Shown here: positions 34,040 through 46,990 of the stretch, one piece after another
How the letters are laid out: each line of letters opens with the position of its first letter
How positions within the stretch are numbered: position 1 is the first letter of the stretch
NCBI GenBank assembly: GCA_950295325.1
Contig: OX485805.1
Coordinates: 16,419,501-16,483,500 of the forward strand
Length of the DNA stretch: 64,000 nt
Direction: 5' to 3'
From: Polytrichum commune
Taxonomy: Eukaryota > Streptophyta > Polytrichopsida > Polytrichales > Polytrichaceae
Position numbers and translations under genes: made by a program
Notes under the pieces: model-generated
What the model was told of the DNA's origin: nothing
The model's input: the letters and a program-made list of their open reading frames with translations, nothing else
The model's database searches: none

Positions 34040-37000
34040 CTCCGATGATTCTGTGAGTTGTTTAAAGTCAATTTTGTGATGAACAAGACATAACTCACGT
34101 GCAGACAATATTTGCGATGTGAGAGAGGCCTTGACAAATCACCCGCAATGGTAAGTGGAGTGACCCGCCAAGAGGTCTTCGCAATTCTGATTGTCCACAC
34201 CAGGGGTTTACTGTCTCCGAGGACCAACAAAGGTCCGACTTCAAGAAACCTGGGTTTCGAGAACTAGGTATGTTCAGGAGGTGTCAAGAATGTGAAACCT
34301 GGGTCATGAGAACCTAGGTTTCCAAATCTCTGTTTCTGAAGTACTAGGTAAGAAGAGTATGATCACACATTGTACACTAAATGCTTACACAAAGCAGTGC
34401 TAAATTGGGTAACATTAATCTAGAGGGGAGTGGTCTCATTATGTGTCCCACATGTTTACTTTATCTTAGCTTCATAAATTATGTGTCCCATGAACAAAAC
34501 TAATAACTTACAAAACATAAGATTTTACGTAGAAATAATTAAAGCTAAGATTTTATTTGGTTAAAGATTGTGAGGTATTGATAGTTGAGGAGTTGAAAGT
34601 TGGGCCGCAATAGACCCAAGCTATTTCAATTCAAGAAAGTTTTTCCGGGCCTTGCTAATTGTATAATAATGGTTGGGCTTGACGCATGGGTCCAGTTCCC
34701 AAACTAAACATGGCATTATCCTACTACGGGGGTCATGTATTGATAACATGTGAACAACTTTAATGAAGTTCATTAGGAGCCCATTTATCACGAGTGATTC
34801 CACAGAGTGATTCATGGATTTTGTTCCTCAACACCTGCCCAATAGAGGGGAATAGAAATAACATGTCCAATATGTATAGGGTTATTGTTAATGCATTCCA
34901 ACTTAAGCTCACTATATTAATTCAAGGTTTTTCCCACAATTTAGGGGTTCATTTTCTAGTAATAAAAATACATGGGTCTTATAATAATATTCTGCATTTT
35001 TGGGGAGTCGTAATAGGGAATGTTGAATTTTTGTGATACTTGTTGAGTGGGAGGATGAAAATGTTGATTACTATGTAGAGTGAAGATACTATTATTTATC
35101 GACAAAGTAACCCCTACATCAAGGTCCATGATCCCGAATCACTCTAGTGAGTTTTAACCAAGATGAATTAGCCACAAATCTATAGAGGACATATTTTTAC
35201 CCACCCCCCGTAGGTGTTGTGTATCGAAATTTGGCCCAACAGACTTACATTAGTAACATGTGCACTTTAAAGCAGGAGAGCCACGTCATAAGCACAAGGC
35301 AAAAGGCACTTTGTCAAGCAACTCAAGTGAGGTAAATTGATTGGGAGAAAGGGGGGCAAAGGTGTGAAGTCAACTAGGCTTATTATCCACATTGGCGTCA
35401 AGGATTTTGTGGAGTACTAGATGGAGGGGCCATTGAAATTGTAGTGCCATTGCTATAATATCAATTGCTACTCTAGCATATCTACTCATATTATCATATC
35501 TCAAAAGGTAATAGAATAGTGTGTGTGTGTGTGTTAACATCAATCAATAAGCATGAAGTGTTGTGATAATAACACAATTTAGCATTGAATGAGGTTTGAC
35601 CTAGTCAATGACCCTCTACAATCAAAATGAAGTGTTTGGTCCCTCTAAATCTATGGTGATGAGTTTGGAGGGAAATATTGTGGCAACAATGGAGATGCTC
35701 TAAGGCTCCAATCTTGGGCTTTCTCTCCCCTACACCTCAACAAGATTTGAACCACATCCATTATCATATAACACCCAACAATCAAACAAGTTATTATGTA
35801 ACTCAACCTTCACGTATCCCAAATCAACCCTCACATCACCAATCTTGAATAAGGTAGAAGCATCCAATTTTGTCTTCAATTTCAACACTTCTTTCATCCC
35901 AAAGTGGGTGTGTTAATTATAGAAAACTACTTTTGTTAAAAATTATATATTTGAATATAAGACATGAAGCCACCTAGAGAGAACAAGTTTGTACTTTGAA
36001 ATTAATATGATTTATTTATTTGAAGGATAAAAAAAACCGCAACCTATTGGTTGAGAGAGATAATGAGTCAATGCCCAACAATATTAGCTTTTTGAGGGGA
36101 TGGGGGGATGTAACCACTATAGCTTGCGAAGAACTAAACCAAATATGATATTTACCGGTGGAGGTAAGTAGCTATATAGTTTTGTAAACCATGTGTGGTT
36201 AAGAGTTGTTTGAAGATGGGTTATTTATTTAATTTCTTGAATATTTGGCACCATGTTAGTAGATAAAAATGGTACTTTGAGGTATATTCCAAGACATATA
36301 GGTAAAAATAACACACACCATGAACTTATTTTATGAACTCTATTTTATTTGTAAATTGTATCATTTATCAAAATCTCGGAATACTAACATAAATTAATCT
36401 TGATATGTTATAAAGCAACAACAATACATCAATGGGCTTTTCAAATAATAAAAATTATGCTCAATGCCTAAAGTATTGCAATTTGGTTGTGGTTACCTCA
36501 AAAACATGAACAAAACTAGAACAAAGGAAAATATTAGATGGTTCTCACATTCAAGTAATGTGTTAAAAAACACAACCAAATGAACCTATAACATGAGTCA
36601 AATATCCAACATTATTGTATGCAAAGAATCAAATGCCCAACAATATTATTTACAAGGGACATGTATTCAAGCTTGATCAATAACAATGCAATTCTTATAA
36701 CTATGATTTTCCCACAAATTAATCTAAGCTCTTAGCATCTACAAGATCAAGCAAATAAATATCCTTAATCAGATCATACTCCTTTGTCACATTTGACTTA
36801 GTTGAATTTGCATCTATCCACTTTCAATTTGTTTGGTCATAGTTGAATTTGAGGTGTCATGGAGCAGGAAAAATTAATACATCATGAATTCAAATGTTGG
36901 CACGACAACTCCATTTTCAAATGTAGCTTCTCGTCTTTTTGGGAGGTCAATGCGTTGCCTACATAATTCTCATTTTTGTGCCAAATTTCCTCTGCATCAT

Positions 37001-37197
37001 TTGAACTTGCTCAATCCACCACATACTACTGTCAGCTCCTTGGAAAACTAAAGTTGGGGTGTTGTTCTTGGGTAGTTTCCCTTGGCTATGTCTCCTAGCA
37101 ACTTTAAGTGTTGAAGAAATTATTGTCGAATAGGAATTCCTTGAAATAACATTTGGTGAGGGTTTGGTCACATAAGATTTCACACTACACTTGGGGG
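34040..37197. other. Long AT-rich intergenic stretch, nothing recognised
   Basis: No gene, transposon end or RNA gene could be supported. A (GT)n microsatellite lies at about 35518-35533. The first few hundred bases presumably include the ODR4 promoter and 5' untranslated region. The right boundary is the target duplication of element C. Confidence 0.4.
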
Positions 37198-37206
37198 CAT
37201 GTGATC

Positions 37207-37265
37207 GAGGAGTGATATCATGTGAGCAGTGAACGATGAGCGGAGACTTGTGAACGGTGAGTGAG
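37207..37265 (+). repeat. Element C left end with decayed iterons
   Basis: After the terminal GAGGAGTGATATCATG come GTGAGCA, GTGAACG, ATGAGCG and, further in, GTGAACG and GTGAGTG. They are recognisable as diverged versions of the heptamer array in A and B. Nothing else is recognised up to 38030. Confidence 0.75.
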
Positions 37266-38030
37266 GAAACATATTTGGAAATACATGCACTAGAACCATG
37301 TATCCGTGGTATTTTGGCATAAATAATAACATATTTGTTCTATAATAAAATTAATGGAGAGTTAAAATGTAATTATCCTAACGAATGCCTAACTCTACTT
37401 CTAAATTCAACAACCGCGAGCTTGGCATGAGGGTTTGAAAAAAAAATTAATATTGTTGTTGGATTCAACATCCAATTTTAATAACAATGCAAACACCTTC
37501 CAAGTATTGCTCTAAACACTATTTCTAAAATTCATGTAAGTTTGAGAAATGAATTCATCGAGGTAATTAAGTTTTAGGGTATAGGGTTTAGGAATGAGAG
37601 GAAATTGCTCACATAATTCATTGTCCGCTAATTGTGGTAATTTAAAATGAAGAATCCAAACTTTGCCACACATCCAACAAAATAACATCCAATCCAATCA
37701 TATCCAATCTAATCAAACATACAGTGGATGGTATTGACAATTATCTAAATGTCCCTAAACTAATTTAGCTTAATCATTTAGATCATTGCATTGAACCGCC
37801 TCGTCATCTACATACGGATTACAAGCAAATTGTACAGACATACGGTGGGGAGTTGGCGTCGCTGACCCCGCCATGATTTGAGCAATTTTTTGCATATACT
37901 GGAAAACCCATATTTGGAGGAGAAGTCATTTTTTTTTTCTACAAAAGAAACTCATAAGTGTTAGACTTCTAGTGCGCACATACCAAACATTGGAAGCCAA
38001 GTTAGCCAACAATATGGAGAAATTGAAAAC

Positions 38031-40830
38031 TTATGTGCTCAATCGATTTTTTCTTGCAACCTTCTTAACGGGTTCTTCATCGGAATCGATAGAGGCATTA
38101 TGTGGCATAGATCCACCTACACTAGGAGTTGACAGTGGATCACTTAATGGGGATAGAATGGCATCAAACAGTGCAGAGTCTTCCTCGTATGCAACTAGAT
38201 GGCGGCCACTAATTTTGCAAGCATAAATAGATTCACATGCCAATGAAACGTTGAAATGTCAATTAATTTGCACAAGCCACTAACAACACTGTAGTGACTT
38301 CATTGTGACACATTGAGAGATGATATAATAGGTCCTTGAGAAAGAAATAAACCAACATGTAGATGCATAAGCATCAAGGACAACCGATGCAAGAATTGTT
38401 AAAGCCTCTATTAAGATTTGCATCGATGCCGAGTCCTTCTCCTTACCACCTCTCCATGAAATTTTTCCGTTTATGAGTTAAGTGTGTTGTTGATGTGAGA
38501 TTGAAGTACATGTTCATCATTCTTCATCAATGTTTGTATTGAAATCTTCTCCAACAGCATTGAACAAATTGGCCCAGAAGGTGAAGCACCACTGACAATG
38601 ATTTTTGGCACATCTTGAGATCATAGTGATCTCGAAATGGAAGAAAATTTAGATTCATCATTACCTTGAGTGCTAGGTGTAGGTATTGAAGGATTAGGAT
38701 GCGTGCCTCAACACCAGTCTAAGAGGAAGGTGTTGGGTTAGCCTCATCTACCTTTGAGCCACGTTTACATTTAGTTTTCTCCTCCGGTTTGATTATTTTC
38801 ACCACACACACATCTTTGTCGTCTATCATGTCAATATCGTCACGAGGCAAGTCTATTAGACGTGACTGTTTCCTGAGCTCCTCCTCTTCACTTGAACAAA
38901 ATTTAAGAGGACACTCAATAAACCATGGACAAAACTTCAAAGTGACATAATTCCATATTCTTATTTGGGTTGCCGTAAAAATGCAAGTCACTAGATTTGT
39001 TAGCCTATGGAAAAAAAACTCGGAATGGAGCCAATGGAGATGGAGTTTGAAGCCAACAACTCGTTTTTTTATGTACATTTGAAACAAAATACTAGTTAAT
39101 TGAAATTAGTGAATTAAACACCTAAGGACAAACTTCAAGCATGTGATGAAAGAATTGAAGCCATGAGAGAGAAAAAAAATTGATTACGTGAATACCTCTT
39201 GTTTGATAGCAATGCCTCCTCCAAAAACTTTACCGAGTAGACTAGATTTTGTAAATGCACTTATGCCACCAAAAAATGACCGGAATGTTTTTATCCGAAG
39301 TATAAGATGTCATTTCTCGATATACTCGGTAGGCCTAAGTACATGTGTGTTCCAAATAATTTTGGCCTTCATTTCTTTTTTTATATCCTCAAATTGTTTC
39401 ACAAAATTATTTTCCAATTGCAAAATAACATATACGCATCATGACCATTGAACAAACCATAAAACATTCAAAATTTTAAATAAAATCACGTAAATATTTA
39501 GGGACGAGGAAAAACCTGAGCCCAAAATGATGCTTTGATTAATTATTTTTCCTTGATATTTCCCATTGGAAAGCGAAGAAATTCACGGGACATGTCGCTA
39601 TAATTCGACCACCTTAACCATTTAATTTTGAACACTGATTCTACTGAAAGAATTATAATTATTTGCAGTTTCTCTATAGTCATAGCATGTTTAGAATGAT
39701 CTCCAAAATATTTATTGATCTGCGAAATAAAAGGTAAAAATAATTAATGACTCTCATATATGATGCTAAAATGAATATTACATAGAGAATCACAATGACT
39801 TACCTCATCTAAGAAGTTGAGGTCATTCGTTGGATTTGCAACAACGCGATTTTTTTCAATTTTTTTTTCACAAATTGATAATTTTTTTTTTCTTGTTGCA
39901 TCATGCATGACGTCCCAAATACCTTTTATTGTTCTTGATTGAAATGAAGTTTTCTCATTATATTTACGAGATGTCTTTTCGGTCACAAAAACTATGTCAT
40001 GCTATATAGACAAAAAAACAAGAATTAGCTACAAATCCTTTAATATAAATATTAAGGCTTAACATGAATTAGAATACACACTTTGTATAGGAATCGACAA
40101 GACTTCCAATGTGAAGATATACCAAAATCTCATTTCTACATTTTTTCAAACACTTGAAGTATTAATCACGGGTGAGAAAATCCTTAAATTTCTTCAACTT
40201 TCTTATTCCAAAAAATTGGACACGATGGTGTTTATGTATCAAATTTGTCTTGATATGATATAATTCCGTAGATTTTAAGAAAGATGACAAAAAAATAAAT
40301 CAAAATTTGATAATCACAAACCAGAAGAATTTCTTTTTAAAAACATAGATTATGAAACATATATTTTTTCATCATGCATGACATTTCGGAGAATGTTGGC
40401 CGAACCACTTGATTTAAATATTATACAATTAACAAAGTAATGTGATTCTGCATTTTCCCCGTAAAGCTTATTGACATGATACGCCAAGCTCTAACCCAAT
40501 GGTTACCATCCCAAACCAAAAATATTTTATTACAAAATATTTTATAATCTTTGTCATTCTTAATAATTTATTCAAATGATTTGTTGGAAAATTCCCAATA
40601 CTCTCTCCAAGTATCTGCATTCTGAATATTCATAATACTTCTATCTTTGTCATATGAAGATACGTATAATACCCTATCACTCTCTCTATAATCATTCACA
40701 AATTTATTTTCTAGGAATTAGACATCGATTTCTAAGGTTGGTCTTACAACATGCAACGGTATCAACCAACAAACATGGCTTCAAAATCTCGACTTTAAAC
40801 AAAGTCATTTAATAAAAAAAACTCTAAACC
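38031..40830 (-). pseudogene. Decayed ParB-methyltransferase gene of element C
   Basis: Relative of the gene at 13700-17371. Recognisable from N to C: the ParB-like exon (40830-40440) with IPLHVVRP and WDGNHWVRAW (the HR of the motif is HW here) and at least two stops; an exon 3 counterpart near 39990-39800 (KLSICEKKIEKNRVVANPTN); exon 4 remnants at 39000-38500, including FIECP and basic KTKCKRGSK; then the SAM-binding exon (about 38480-38357) ending VVLDAYAST, followed by ACKISGRHLVAYEEDSALFD (38243-38031). The counterpart of A's exon 5, which should carry motif IV, is missing, so this copy could not act as a methyltransferase. Conservation of the SAM loop D-x-x-x-S-T in A and C supports the domain call. 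Confidence 0.75.
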
Positions 40831-41324
40831 CTAAATCCTAAACCCTTCAATAACTTTGATATTCATGCGACTTTCCTTTAGGTACGATCGACAATCATAG
40901 GAAATAAATTTGGTTGCCTCACGCGTTTCATGTGTTTTACATGGAATCGATCAACCGGGCTATGTTAATAGCCTAGCCCTTTAACGACCTAGCCTTTTTT
41001 TTAGTGATCTTATGCAGAAATCCCCTTTCATTTCTCCGTTAAAGGTGAAATTTTTTTTACTGCGGACGGACATATAAGTTTTACAACCCGGGATAAAGAC
41101 TTATCCCAGTGTTTGTTACGACCTTGAGCGCATGGTTTGAGCAATCTTGTCTAAGCCGCTAAACAAGGTTACGCATTCATCAAAAAATTTTACGGTTGAA
41201 ACGAAAGTGTCCAACGTCCAAAGTGAAAGATACTTCCCTTTAATTGGCGGAAGTCCATTTGTTTAGGATTTTTAAAGATTTCGTAACATTCATTTCTACA
41301 TTGGTGGAGGTCCATTTTTATTGC

Positions 41325-41525
41325 TATAATTTTTTACCGTAGTAGTTTTATTATAATAATATTTTTATTATAGTTAAGTTTTACTACAACGATAATTTTT
41401 TTACTGTTGCAATAATTTTTTGCTTTGGAACACTTAATTTTGTTTATGTTTTTTTTACACGTAGATCTTTTTTTTCTTTTAATCTTGTTGTTTTGTTATA
41501 GCAAATTTTTTAATTTTTACTTTCA
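41325..41525 (+). repeat. ~190-bp direct repeat, left copy (possible Penelope pseudo-LTR)
   Basis: The succession TTTTACTACAA, TTACTG, TGCWRTAA, a TTTACACGTAGA-like block, CTTGTTGTTTTG and TATAGCAA is repeated in the same orientation at about 46190-46385. The pair flanks the Penelope-like coding remnant and the piggyBac element. Confidence 0.45.
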
Positions 41526-41616
41526 ACCTAAATTTGTTAACGTGACGCAACATACTACCAATGAAGCGAATTCCTCTAATTCTAATGCATAACTTGTATT
41601 AAAAACGGAAATTCGC

Positions 41617-43975
41617 ATGCCTTCACATTTTTCAGACTTTGTCACTAAATCTGTAAAAAAAATTAAAAAACTTAGGCAAGATTGTACAAAAAATAAAAAA
41701 TACTTAGCACAGTTAAGCCTACGATATGAAGAAGATACTATCGTTTATCCTTTAGAGATGAAACCTCCAAAATTCCAAATCGTAGATCCCGAGGCTCAAT
41801 GCACTACATATACTAGCCTAGCCGAATGCACATCCGGTAATCAAATGAAATGTTTCGAAGCGCTTTTGCGAGCACAAAAAAACTACCTCGCCAAGTTGGA
41901 AACATAATTTAAACGGTACACATCCAAATTTGAGGCCGGATATCTATTTTAATGGATACATTTTGGCTATTAATAAATTTATTATTGAATGAATGTCAAA
42001 TTGACACATTCTTCATCTCATGTCATATTTCTGAAGCGGTAAAATAAGCGACAATTTCTGAACGAGAATTTATACGTGAACCGTAATAGAGATAACAAAA
42101 AAAATTCCATTTGAAATTTTTATCGTAATTTTGGTAAGAATAAAAATTCAAAAGAAATTAGAATAAGCACTGAACTTCTTCATTCTTAAGGCCAAACCGG
42201 CCCTTAAGAATAAAAAACTTAAAAATTTTGGTAAAAAATCAAAATTTATTTAAATAAAAACCTAAAGTAAAAACACGATATTACTCTAAACCTGAAGAGA
42301 AAGGTTTGGAAAATGTGAAGCGACGGAATGACAAGACCTTCATATATTCGAATTCATCGGTTACGTCTTCCCGGGGGCTCATAAACTGGAACCCGCAAAT
42401 CAAATTTAGTTCAGGTTCCCGGAAAACACCACTTACAACGAAGATAAGTACTTCTAAAATTTATAGGAAAAATGCGAAACCAATAAGAATAAAAACTCCG
42501 GCAAAAATAATGAAGAAAACCGCACGTGAAGGCTCTTCTGGTATCCGTTAGTTGATCCCTTAGGCTATGCGCTCAACTTCATTTCTAGAAAGTCTGCACC
42601 TCAAGTGGAATATCAGATTACCACACGGCAATTCATAATTTTAGCTTGAGAATTCTTACATTTTCAGAGCGGCAATTACTAGGCATGAAATTAAATTACA
42701 TCCCACGATCCAATCCCCACCTATCTCTTTACTTCACGTCCAATATAAGAATTTCGCGAGATGATTACAGCTACGGCTACGACACCATTTCAAAGACGAC
42801 GACGACGACAAACTTTAATTTGGCGGATTCCAAATCCGAATTAGAATTCCGAAAAAAAATTAAACATTCAGATGATACTATTCAAATAGGTGAAGAAATT
42901 TTAACCCGTCGGAATAAGTCGGCGCCGCACTAAGTTAAACCTTCCCTCCCGAGGCACATAAGGATAGCTCTTAGCAAACTCTGGAAAGTTACCAACATAG
43001 TCAATAAACCAATCGATAAAAACTTATACTTAATAATTATGAATGAAGAATATTATTTGAAAGAGGGGTATCGTCAACTTTCGAAGGAATTTCGAAAGAA
43101 TTTCAGGCTTGCATTTTGTATTTTTTTATTTAAGATATATGAATTCACCTTAGTGGATAGGCCTATATGTTCTTATAATGATTATGTTTTTTAATATGCT
43201 TCAATATGGTTGCACCACGAACTCCACCGTATCCTCATTAAACAAAAAAAACCAGCTTGTAGATTCTTTAACGATCCTACGAGAAACTTTTGAACTTGAG
43301 GTCCCAACCGAGTCAATTCTTTTTACTTTTAATATAGAATTTTTATATCCTAGCATCTTAACCATGCTAAGACTATATGCCCTCGAATGTATGGTAAATA
43401 GAAGTTTTTTTCTGTAAAAAAATAAATTAATTATGTCTTTCGTCTCGTTGGTATTAAACCATCATTACCTCGAGTTTAACGGCACTTATTGGCGTCAAAT
43501 ACTAGGGACAGTAATGGACAGTAATTTTGCGGTTGCTTATGCATGATTGTTTCTTTGTGTATAAAAAGAACAATTTGGAATTTTTTGCAACCTATTTGAG
43601 GAACCCCATATGTTATATTATAAACGCTACATCGACGATGCTTTTAGGATATGAACCAGTCCGGAATGGTTTTTATACCAATTCTTGGATATATACGGTA
43701 CCTTTGTCAATACCATAAAAATTACCCACACCATTAGTAATACGACCGCGGATATCTTAAACATTAGATTTTTTAAAAGAAATGACTTTGATCGTACTCA
43801 CAAGTTTTTTACTAGGTGCCATCCAAAGATCCAAAATAAATATCAATATTTACTTTGGTCTTCGTGGCACCCTTATCGTCAGAAGAAATTTTTTCTCGTC
43901 GGAAAGCTAAGGAGATACGCACTGCGAGAGAATATAAACCAAAGTTTCAACCAAATACATATTTTATTTTAATAA
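41617..43975 (+). pseudogene. Penelope-like retroelement reverse transcriptase remnant
   Basis: Several plus-strand frames, broken by stops and shifts, add up to one ancestral protein. 41617-41907 encodes a lysine-rich segment (FSDFVTKSVKKIKKLRQD). Near 42650 comes LTFSERQLLGMKLNYIPRSN, then near 43000 VNKPIDKNLYLIIMNEEYYL. RT motif A is FTFNIEFLYPSI near 43320 (N replaces the first catalytic D). Motif B near 43490 is QILGTVMDSNFAVAYA. Motif C near 43610 is YKRYIDDAF. It is followed by DILNIRFFKRNDF and YLLWSSWHP near 43850. The word order and the YIDD box fit Penelope-like elements better than LTR or LINE reverse transcriptases. No GIY-YIG nuclease is visible at the C-terminal side. Confidence 0.72.
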
Positions 43976-44108
43976 AGGTTGCGGGCCCACATAAATCTGG
44001 CAACATTTATACGAAAATATTTTGAGGGGATCACTTATGACCTGAAAACAACTCTACTCCAACAACAAAGCAGACGCAACGTTATGGGTTAGCGGGCCCC
44101 CCTTGTCC

Positions 44109-45890
44109 TTAACCCCTAAAGGACCGGGGGTGTTTTAGCTTAGGTCATGTTTTCTTGATTAGCTCTTGTAGCAAGCTTAATTTCTTATTAGTATGGGGTA
44201 ATTTTCACGATCGGCACCGTTGAAACTAAAGAAGACTTACATAGCTTGTTTATGAAAAAAAATCAACAAGATCGCACAATTTATGAGAAAATGCTACTGT
44301 TGAGAAAATTGATGGAAATTGTTCGGGCAAAGGGTACTTCGTCCTTATACTGGAATCGGATTGCTTAGAAGTGCTCCAAAACATCTAAAATTTTTACCAC
44401 ATGTAAAGAATATCATGACCCTCATGTGGAAATTTTCTTCGTCAAATTCTGAGGTGTAGAAAAAAAATATGGGACTCTGAAGTCTCCAAGCAATAAGATT
44501 GGGCCCAAAAACTGAAATTTTTGTTAGTGCCCATGTCCAACCCGGTTTGGAGCATGAGGCCGGCTCATAACACACTATTAATGCTCTTATAAAATTAGTT
44601 GAACCACCTCAAGGATTGAGGCCCCCTTTCCCCACTTCCAATCACTCGGGCTCTTCTCCCAATGCTAGGCTTTGATTGCCTTGGAAAAGTGGGAGGTAAC
44701 AAGTAATTAAAAAAAATCACCTTTACATTCTTCACCCTCATAAATCCTTACTCATACTAGAGTGTACATAAATCATGACACACATGGATTTGGAAAAAAA
44801 TCTCAATAAAAATTGCAAATAACATGCAAATAGTACATGATCATCAACTATGGTGTGTCACAAAGCAATCGCCCATGCAAACTAGAATGTCTCCATATGT
44901 GGGATAATAGAATTGTTGTCGCTTCCCGCATATAACACACTTTCTCCACGTTACTTTTCCCTCGCTGCGTATCCAAAACAAGATATAATGCGTGGCATCC
45001 GGGTTGGGAATGCCCGCTCGATGAGAAATGACACGCCTGCGCTGCACACTGGAAGTACACATTTTGATGGCCACTTCATAGTGAAATTTTTACTCGGCTC
45101 ATCACACTTTCACCCATCCTTTACATACGAGCACGGTACAAAATATATGCATTGATAAGAGATGTATCTAATAAATGTAACAAAATTCTATGCCACCATT
45201 TGTGATCCCGTGTTTGTAGGGAATAATTGTCCTGCAATTGATCTTGCACATCTACTCCCCGCATGTGGTCTTGGTAATGTACCAATGCGGGTGAGCAAGG
45301 AATGTCTTTTATGGTATTTTTATGCCATGTGCCCACAAATAAGTTATTTGTTGCATCTATGGGGGATACAACCATAGTCAAAATTGTCACCGGCTTGTTG
45401 TCAAGCCAAGTGACAGCGGCCAATTGATGTAATGCGTACATTCGCCACCACATTGTACCACGAGGAATTGTTCTAACGGCTTTACCCTTGTCAATTGTCA
45501 ATGCACTTGGCCAATCTCGCCTATTGGTTCTACAAGTCCCAATAGCTCTGAAATCGAGCTTCAAAAGATCCCAAAATAAAATTGGACTTGTAAACCAATT
45601 ATCGCAAGTGATCACATATCCAGAACGCTTATGTGAATTGCACGCTTGTGGAAAAACGTTGCCCATGAGAGACTGTCGAAGCTGCTAAAAGCTCTCTGGT
45701 GACTCAAATAATTAGCCAAAAATCCAATCCTTCATCATTGTCTGATCGGAATAGACCATTGGATCCATCTCGCAAAAACAACCAGGGTCCTCTCCCCGCA
45801 AATTTGGGCTTCTTTGGAACAATCTCATCCAATTTGCATTTTTCTACCTTCAAAAGCCCAGTGGGGGCCTTACGGTCCTTTAGGGGTTAA
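44109..45890. mobile_element. piggyBac element with TTAA ends
   Basis: TTAA at 44109-44112 and 45887-45890 flank a 1,774-bp element (44113-45886). Its ends are perfect 14-bp inverted repeats CCCCTAAAGGACCG, continuing with G/C-rich similarity. TTAA duplication with C-rich termini and a piggyBac-type transposase inside make the assignment firm. It sits between the Penelope-like remnant and the 46-kb repeats. Confidence 0.9.
44844..45666 (-). pseudogene. piggyBac transposase, broken
   Basis: 45666-45121 encodes about 180 residues of a DDE_Tnp_1_7 transposase on the minus strand: YVITCDNWFTSPILFWDLLK (family D-N-x-F-T-S box), IGTCRTNRRDWP, WLDNKPVTILT, MRGVDVQDQLQDNYS and KWWHRILLHLLDTSLINAYIL. 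After a frame break, 45074-44844 encodes the C-terminal cysteine cluster (CVICGKRQQF, then LVCMGDCF). The N-terminal third is not evident between 45666 and 45886, and the frame is broken, so this copy is dead. Confidence 0.85.
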
Positions 45891-46189
45891 GCTCAACTAC
45901 TCATCATACATATGTGCCTTAGACTTGGGGGCTACCCTAAACCTTAAAGTCAATATGGTTTTGCAACAAGTTCCGGAGTTGAGGTTTCTACCCTGCCCCA
46001 TGATATGTTGGCGGAACCCTAAAATCCTCAAAACATACCTAGTTAAGTCTAAGACACTAGGTTAATCATTCACATTGTATTCTATTTTATCCACATTCTA
46101 AAATTAGTTATTTTATTTTTAGACATAAAGTAATATTAGCTTCTAAACTTAAATGAATCTAGTTTATTTTATGACTATTATTTTTAGAA

Positions 46190-46990
46190 AGTTGGTTATT
46201 TTTACTACACAATACAACGTTTTACTACAATAAAATTTTATTACTGCAGTGATTTTTTTATTGCTGCAGTAACTTTTGGCGTGGGACACTTGATCCCGTT
46301 GATGCCTCTTTTCACCCGTAGAGAGATGTTTTTCTTCTTTTTATCTTGTTGTTTTGGTATAGCAAGCCTTTTTATTTTTACTTTAGAGCACAATTCAACT
46401 ATCGAGCAAACATCCCAATCACCTCTAACCACAAAAACCAAGACAACACGTTATGAAAATATATAAACAAATGCAAGAAGGCGAAGAAAACAAAAGATGA
46501 AGAAACAAGAAAAAATCCTAAAATTTCAAAAAAAAACTTGTCTCAGAACCAATACTCATTTTTTTGAAATTTCATAGTTTTTTCTTGTTTTTTCATCTTT
46601 TGTTTTTGTGGGCATTCGTCTCCTTGCTACACCTTATAAGACTAAGGAGAGGGGGGAAGTGATCAAATCCATTCCCTTAACCTTCTAAAAACTTTTAAAG
46701 TTTCTTGATTCAATTTTAGAGCACACAACAACCATAAAGTGAACACTCCAACCACCTCTAACCAAATAAACCAAGACATAATGACATGAGAATATACAAA
46801 TAAGTGTAAGGAAAAGAAAATGAACAAATGAAGAAGCAAGAAAAAATCCAAAAAATTCAAAAAAACTTGCCTCCGAACCGAGTTTTTTTTTTCTTTTGAA
46901 ATTCCAGGGTTTTGTTTTGTTTTTTCATATTTTGTTTTTGTGGGCATTAGTCTCCTTCTTGCTACACCCTAGAAGACTAAAGAGAGGGGA
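46190..46990. repeat. Right copy of the 190-bp direct repeat followed by two ~350-bp foldback repeats
   Basis: 46190-46385 repeats 41325-41525. After it, two similar blocks (about 46390-46660 and 46740-46980) each contain an A-rich arm (AAGAAACAAGAAAAAATCC) and a T-rich, near-complementary arm (TTTTTTCTTGTTTTTTCATC), then GTGGGCATTMGTCTCC and AAGACTAARGAGAGG. Each block is therefore an imperfect foldback. Nothing else is recognised from 46990 to 48163. Confidence 0.5.
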
